From VXYL01 sp965208525 (GTDB lineage: Bacteria > Pseudomonadota > Gammaproteobacteria > Pseudomonadales > Azotimanducaceae), in assembly GCA_965208525.1 (NCBI GenBank), contig OZ242340.1, forward strand, positions 3,100,001 to 3,164,000: a stretch of DNA of 64,000 nt, in the 5' to 3' direction. Position 1 is the first letter of the stretch. Each line of letters begins with the position of its first letter. A program made the translations under genes and the position numbers. The notes under the pieces are model-generated. The model worked only from the letters and a program-made list of their open reading frames with translations, was not told the origin of the DNA and did not search any database. This document shows, in pieces, positions 62,098-64,000 of the stretch.

Positions 62098-63390
62098 TTG
62101 GCATTTGCAACTTCTGCGGCAATTTCTGCGCCACGTCGCGCCGCGGCCCTCGGCACGCTAACGCTGCTTTACTTCTTCAACTTCGTTGATCGGCAGATCA
62201 TTGCGATCCTCGTGGAGCCCATCAAGGCGGACCTTGGACTTGCCGATTGGCAGCTTGGCGTGGTGTCTGGGGTCGCGTTCGCGGCGCTGTACGCGACGCT
62301 CGGCATTCCCATCGCTCGGCTCGCAGACCGGGCGCATCGGGTCAACATCATCTCCGTGGCGGTGGCGCTGTGGAGCGCGATGACGGCGGTCTGCGGCCTG
62401 GCGCAGAACTTCGTGCATCTGGTGCTGGCGCGGGTGGGAGTGGGCGTGGGCGAGGCGGGGCTGACGCCGCCAGCTCACTCCCTGATCGCCGACATGTACC
62501 CGGAGCGGCAACGCGCCACGGCGCTTGCCATCTACCAGCTTGGAGTCCCGACCGGGGCCCTGTTCGGTCTTCTCGCCGGCGGCTTGATCGCCGAGGTCTG
62601 GGGCTGGCGGGTCGCGTTCATCGCTGTGGGGCTTCCCGGCATACTGCTCGCGCTCGTGGCCAAGTGGGTGATTCCCGAACCGCGGGCGATGGGTGGCCTG
62701 ATGCCGACTGCTGCCGAGCAGCCTCCGTTCATGGAGTCCCTGGCCCTCCTCTGGCGCATTCGCACCTTCCGCCAGCTCGTGCTCGGCTTCGCCCTCGTTT
62801 CCTTCGTCACCTTCGGCTACAACGCCTGGCTGCCAGCACTCTTGGGGCGGATGCACGGCCTCTCGACGGCGGACATCGCACTTTGGCTTGGCCCCGTCGG
62901 ATTCGTCTCGGGCGTCGCCGGCACCTTCCTGGGCGGGCTTGCCTGCGACCGGCTGGGGCAGCGGGATCCACGCTGGTACGCGTGGCTGCTGGCAATCGGC
63001 TTCGTCGTGTCGATTCCCTTCCTGGGCGCCGTCTTCCTCGCGCCGTCTGCGACGCTGGCCATCGCTGCCTACGTCGTTCCGAACTTTCTGATTGGCATGA
63101 ACATGGGCCCCACCTTTGCGATGGCGCAGTTCGTCGCACCGGAAGGGTTGCGGGCGATGGTGTCAAGCATCCTGCTTTTCTTTGCGAACATGATTGGGCT
63201 CGGGCTTGGCCCCCTCACCATCGGCGCGCTCTCGGATGCGCTTGCGCCGAGTGCCGGCGCGGGCTCGTTGCGTCTCGCGCTGCTCGTGGTGCTGCCGGTG
63301 CTGGCATGGTGCGCCTTGCACTACCTGCTCGCCGGGCGCACATTGCGCGCGGAGATTCGTGCGACCATGACCGGGGGGGCCTCTGCGTGA
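62098..63390 (+). CDS. MFS transporter
   Basis: A 430-residue major facilitator with 12 predicted helices and the motif A-like loop LGIPIARLADRAHRVNIISV between helices 2 and 3. Helix 4-5 reads GEAGLTPPAHSLIADMYPER and then RATALAIYQLGVPTGALFGL, typical of the spinster/UhpC-like group. The substrate is unknown; an organic acid or sugar-phosphate is plausible. It starts at TTG 62098. The stop overlaps the GTG start of the next gene (GTGA), so it is co-translated with a luciferase-like oxygenase. Confidence 0.92.
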   Translation: MAFATSAAISAPRRAAALGTLTLLYFFNFVDRQIIAILVEPIKADLGLADWQLGVVSGVAFAALYATLGIPIARLADRAHRVNIISVAVALWSAMTAVCGLAQNFVHLVLARVGVGVGEAGLTPPAHSLIADMYPERQRATALAIYQLGVPTGALFGLLAGGLIAEVWGWRVAFIAVGLPGILLALVAKWVIPEPRAMGGLMPTAAEQPPFMESLALLWRIRTFRQLVLGFALVSFVTFGYNAWLPALLGRMHGLSTADIALWLGPVGFVSGVAGTFLGGLACDRLGQRDPRWYAWLLAIGFVVSIPFLGAVFLAPSATLAIAAYVVPNFLIGMNMGPTFAMAQFVAPEGLRAMVSSILLFFANMIGLGLGPLTIGALSDALAPSAGAGSLRLALLVVLPVLAWCALHYLLAGRTLRAEIRATMTGGASA

Positions 63391-64000
63391 GATTCAGCGT
63401 CCTGCAGTTTTTCAGTTGGCCGGGGCGGCGGGTGCCGCTGGAAACGGTCTATCAGCGGGCGCTGAACCGGGTGCAGATCATGGATGCGGGCGGCTACGAC
63501 GCCGTCTGGCTCGCCGAGCACCACTTCTCCACCTACAGCGTGTGCCCGTCTGTGCACATCATGGGCATGCATGTTGCGGGACTCACCAAGAACATCCGCA
63601 TCGGCACGGGCGTCAGCCTTGCGGCCTTCTATCACCCCCTGCGCCTGGCCGAGGAGGTGGCGCTACTCGACAACCTTTCCGGCGGCCGCGTCAACTGGGG
63701 CGCCGGACGGGGCTTCGACCGCAAGGAGATGGAGGTGTTCGGGGTAGGCGCGGAGGACTCCTACGACCGCTTTCGCGAGAATGTGGAGATCGTGCTCGCG
63801 GCCTGGGGCAACGATCGGCTCACCTATCGCGGCCGACACCACTCCTTCGAGGACGTGGAAGTGTTGCCCAAGCCGCTGCAAGACCCCATGCCGGTCTGGA
63901 TCGCCACGTCGTCCGTCACCGCCATTGACTGGGCTGCAAGCCGCGGCCATTCGATCCTGATGGACCCACACGCTACCCATGCCGAGATTGGCGCGAAGTA
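63387..64000 (+). CDS. LLM-class flavin-dependent oxygenase (partial)
   Basis: This gene runs off the right edge; about 204 residues are visible from GTG 63387. It is a bacterial-luciferase-like monooxygenase: RVQIMDAGGYDAVWLAEHHF, STYSVCPSVHIMGMHVAGLT, then NIRIGTGVSLAAFYHPLRLA and EEVALLDNLSGGRVNWGAGR are family hallmarks. It uses reduced flavin and O2 to oxidise small molecules. Translational coupling to the MFS gene (GTGA overlap) suggests uptake and oxidation of one compound. The C-terminal third is outside the window. Confidence 0.93.
   Translation, partial: MRFSVLQFFSWPGRRVPLETVYQRALNRVQIMDAGGYDAVWLAEHHFSTYSVCPSVHIMGMHVAGLTKNIRIGTGVSLAAFYHPLRLAEEVALLDNLSGGRVNWGAGRGFDRKEMEVFGVGAEDSYDRFRENVEIVLAAWGNDRLTYRGRHHSFEDVEVLPKPLQDPMPVWIATSSVTAIDWAASRGHSILMDPHATHAEIGAK

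Overview
The window is about 64 kb of a high-GC bacterial chromosome. The recA tail - recX - alaS - lysC order at the left end is typical of Gammaproteobacteria, and the GGA-anticodon tRNA-Ser beside a 114-nt 4.5S-type SRP RNA also fits a proteobacterium. The many phytanoyl-CoA-type dioxygenases (five), luciferase-like flavin enzymes, crotonases and palindromic intergenic repeats resemble uncultured, perhaps marine or host-associated, gammaproteobacteria. That placement is inference.

Layout. (1) 1-8.4 kb is core: recA end, recX, alaS, lysC, a dioxygenase overlapping lysC, a beta-lactamase-fold hydrolase, an SRPBCC protein, and a zeta-toxin-like kinase with a small overlapping upstream partner. 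(2) 8.5-18.9 kb is an accessory segment: two tandem tyrosine integrases (the first has no ordinary start codon at its expected N-terminus), an FRG-domain/TPR protein, copy A of a ~750-bp repeat, an IS66 remnant, two small exported proteins, a LuxR-type regulator, a perfect 17-bp hairpin and two large palindromic repeats. (3) 18.9-22.2 kb carries a two-subunit molybdopterin/2Fe-2S oxidoreductase and a VOC protein. (4) 22.39-32.24 kb is a genomic island inserted into the 3' end of tRNA-Ser(GGA). A 17-bp copy of the tRNA end lies at 22392, and similar arm-type repeats lie inside both ends. It holds two more tyrosine recombinases, mostly small unknown genes, an inverted copy B of the ~750-bp repeat and an exported EEP-fold nuclease/phosphatase. 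(5) 32.3-64 kb is a metabolic region.

In the metabolic region the first gene pair is a membrane protein coupled to an SDR-like protein that matches the halohydrin dehalogenase signatures exactly. Two crotonases follow, then a complete Liv-type ABC uptake operon (livH-M-G-F, acyl-CoA synthetase, livK-like lipoprotein), which suggests import and CoA activation of an organic acid. Next come a DUF4038 glycosidase-like protein, a one-ORF fusion of AbiEi-like and AbiEii-like domains, a decayed Fic gene, dioxygenases (two fused to HEAT repeats), an amidohydrolase, a TrmH/SpoU methyltransferase, ThuA, LLM-class flavin enzymes, a double hot-dog dehydratase, a ThDP enzyme with an Nramp-like transporter, and an MFS transporter.

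A family of long, near-palindromic intergenic repeats recurs through the whole window, including between livM and livG. The strongest candidates for something undescribed are the ~750-bp hairpin-rich inverted repeat whose two copies hold unrelated spacers between identical palindromic arms, the AbiE fusion with an internal ribosome binding site, the dioxygenase-HEAT fusions, and the halohydrin dehalogenase with its membrane partner.
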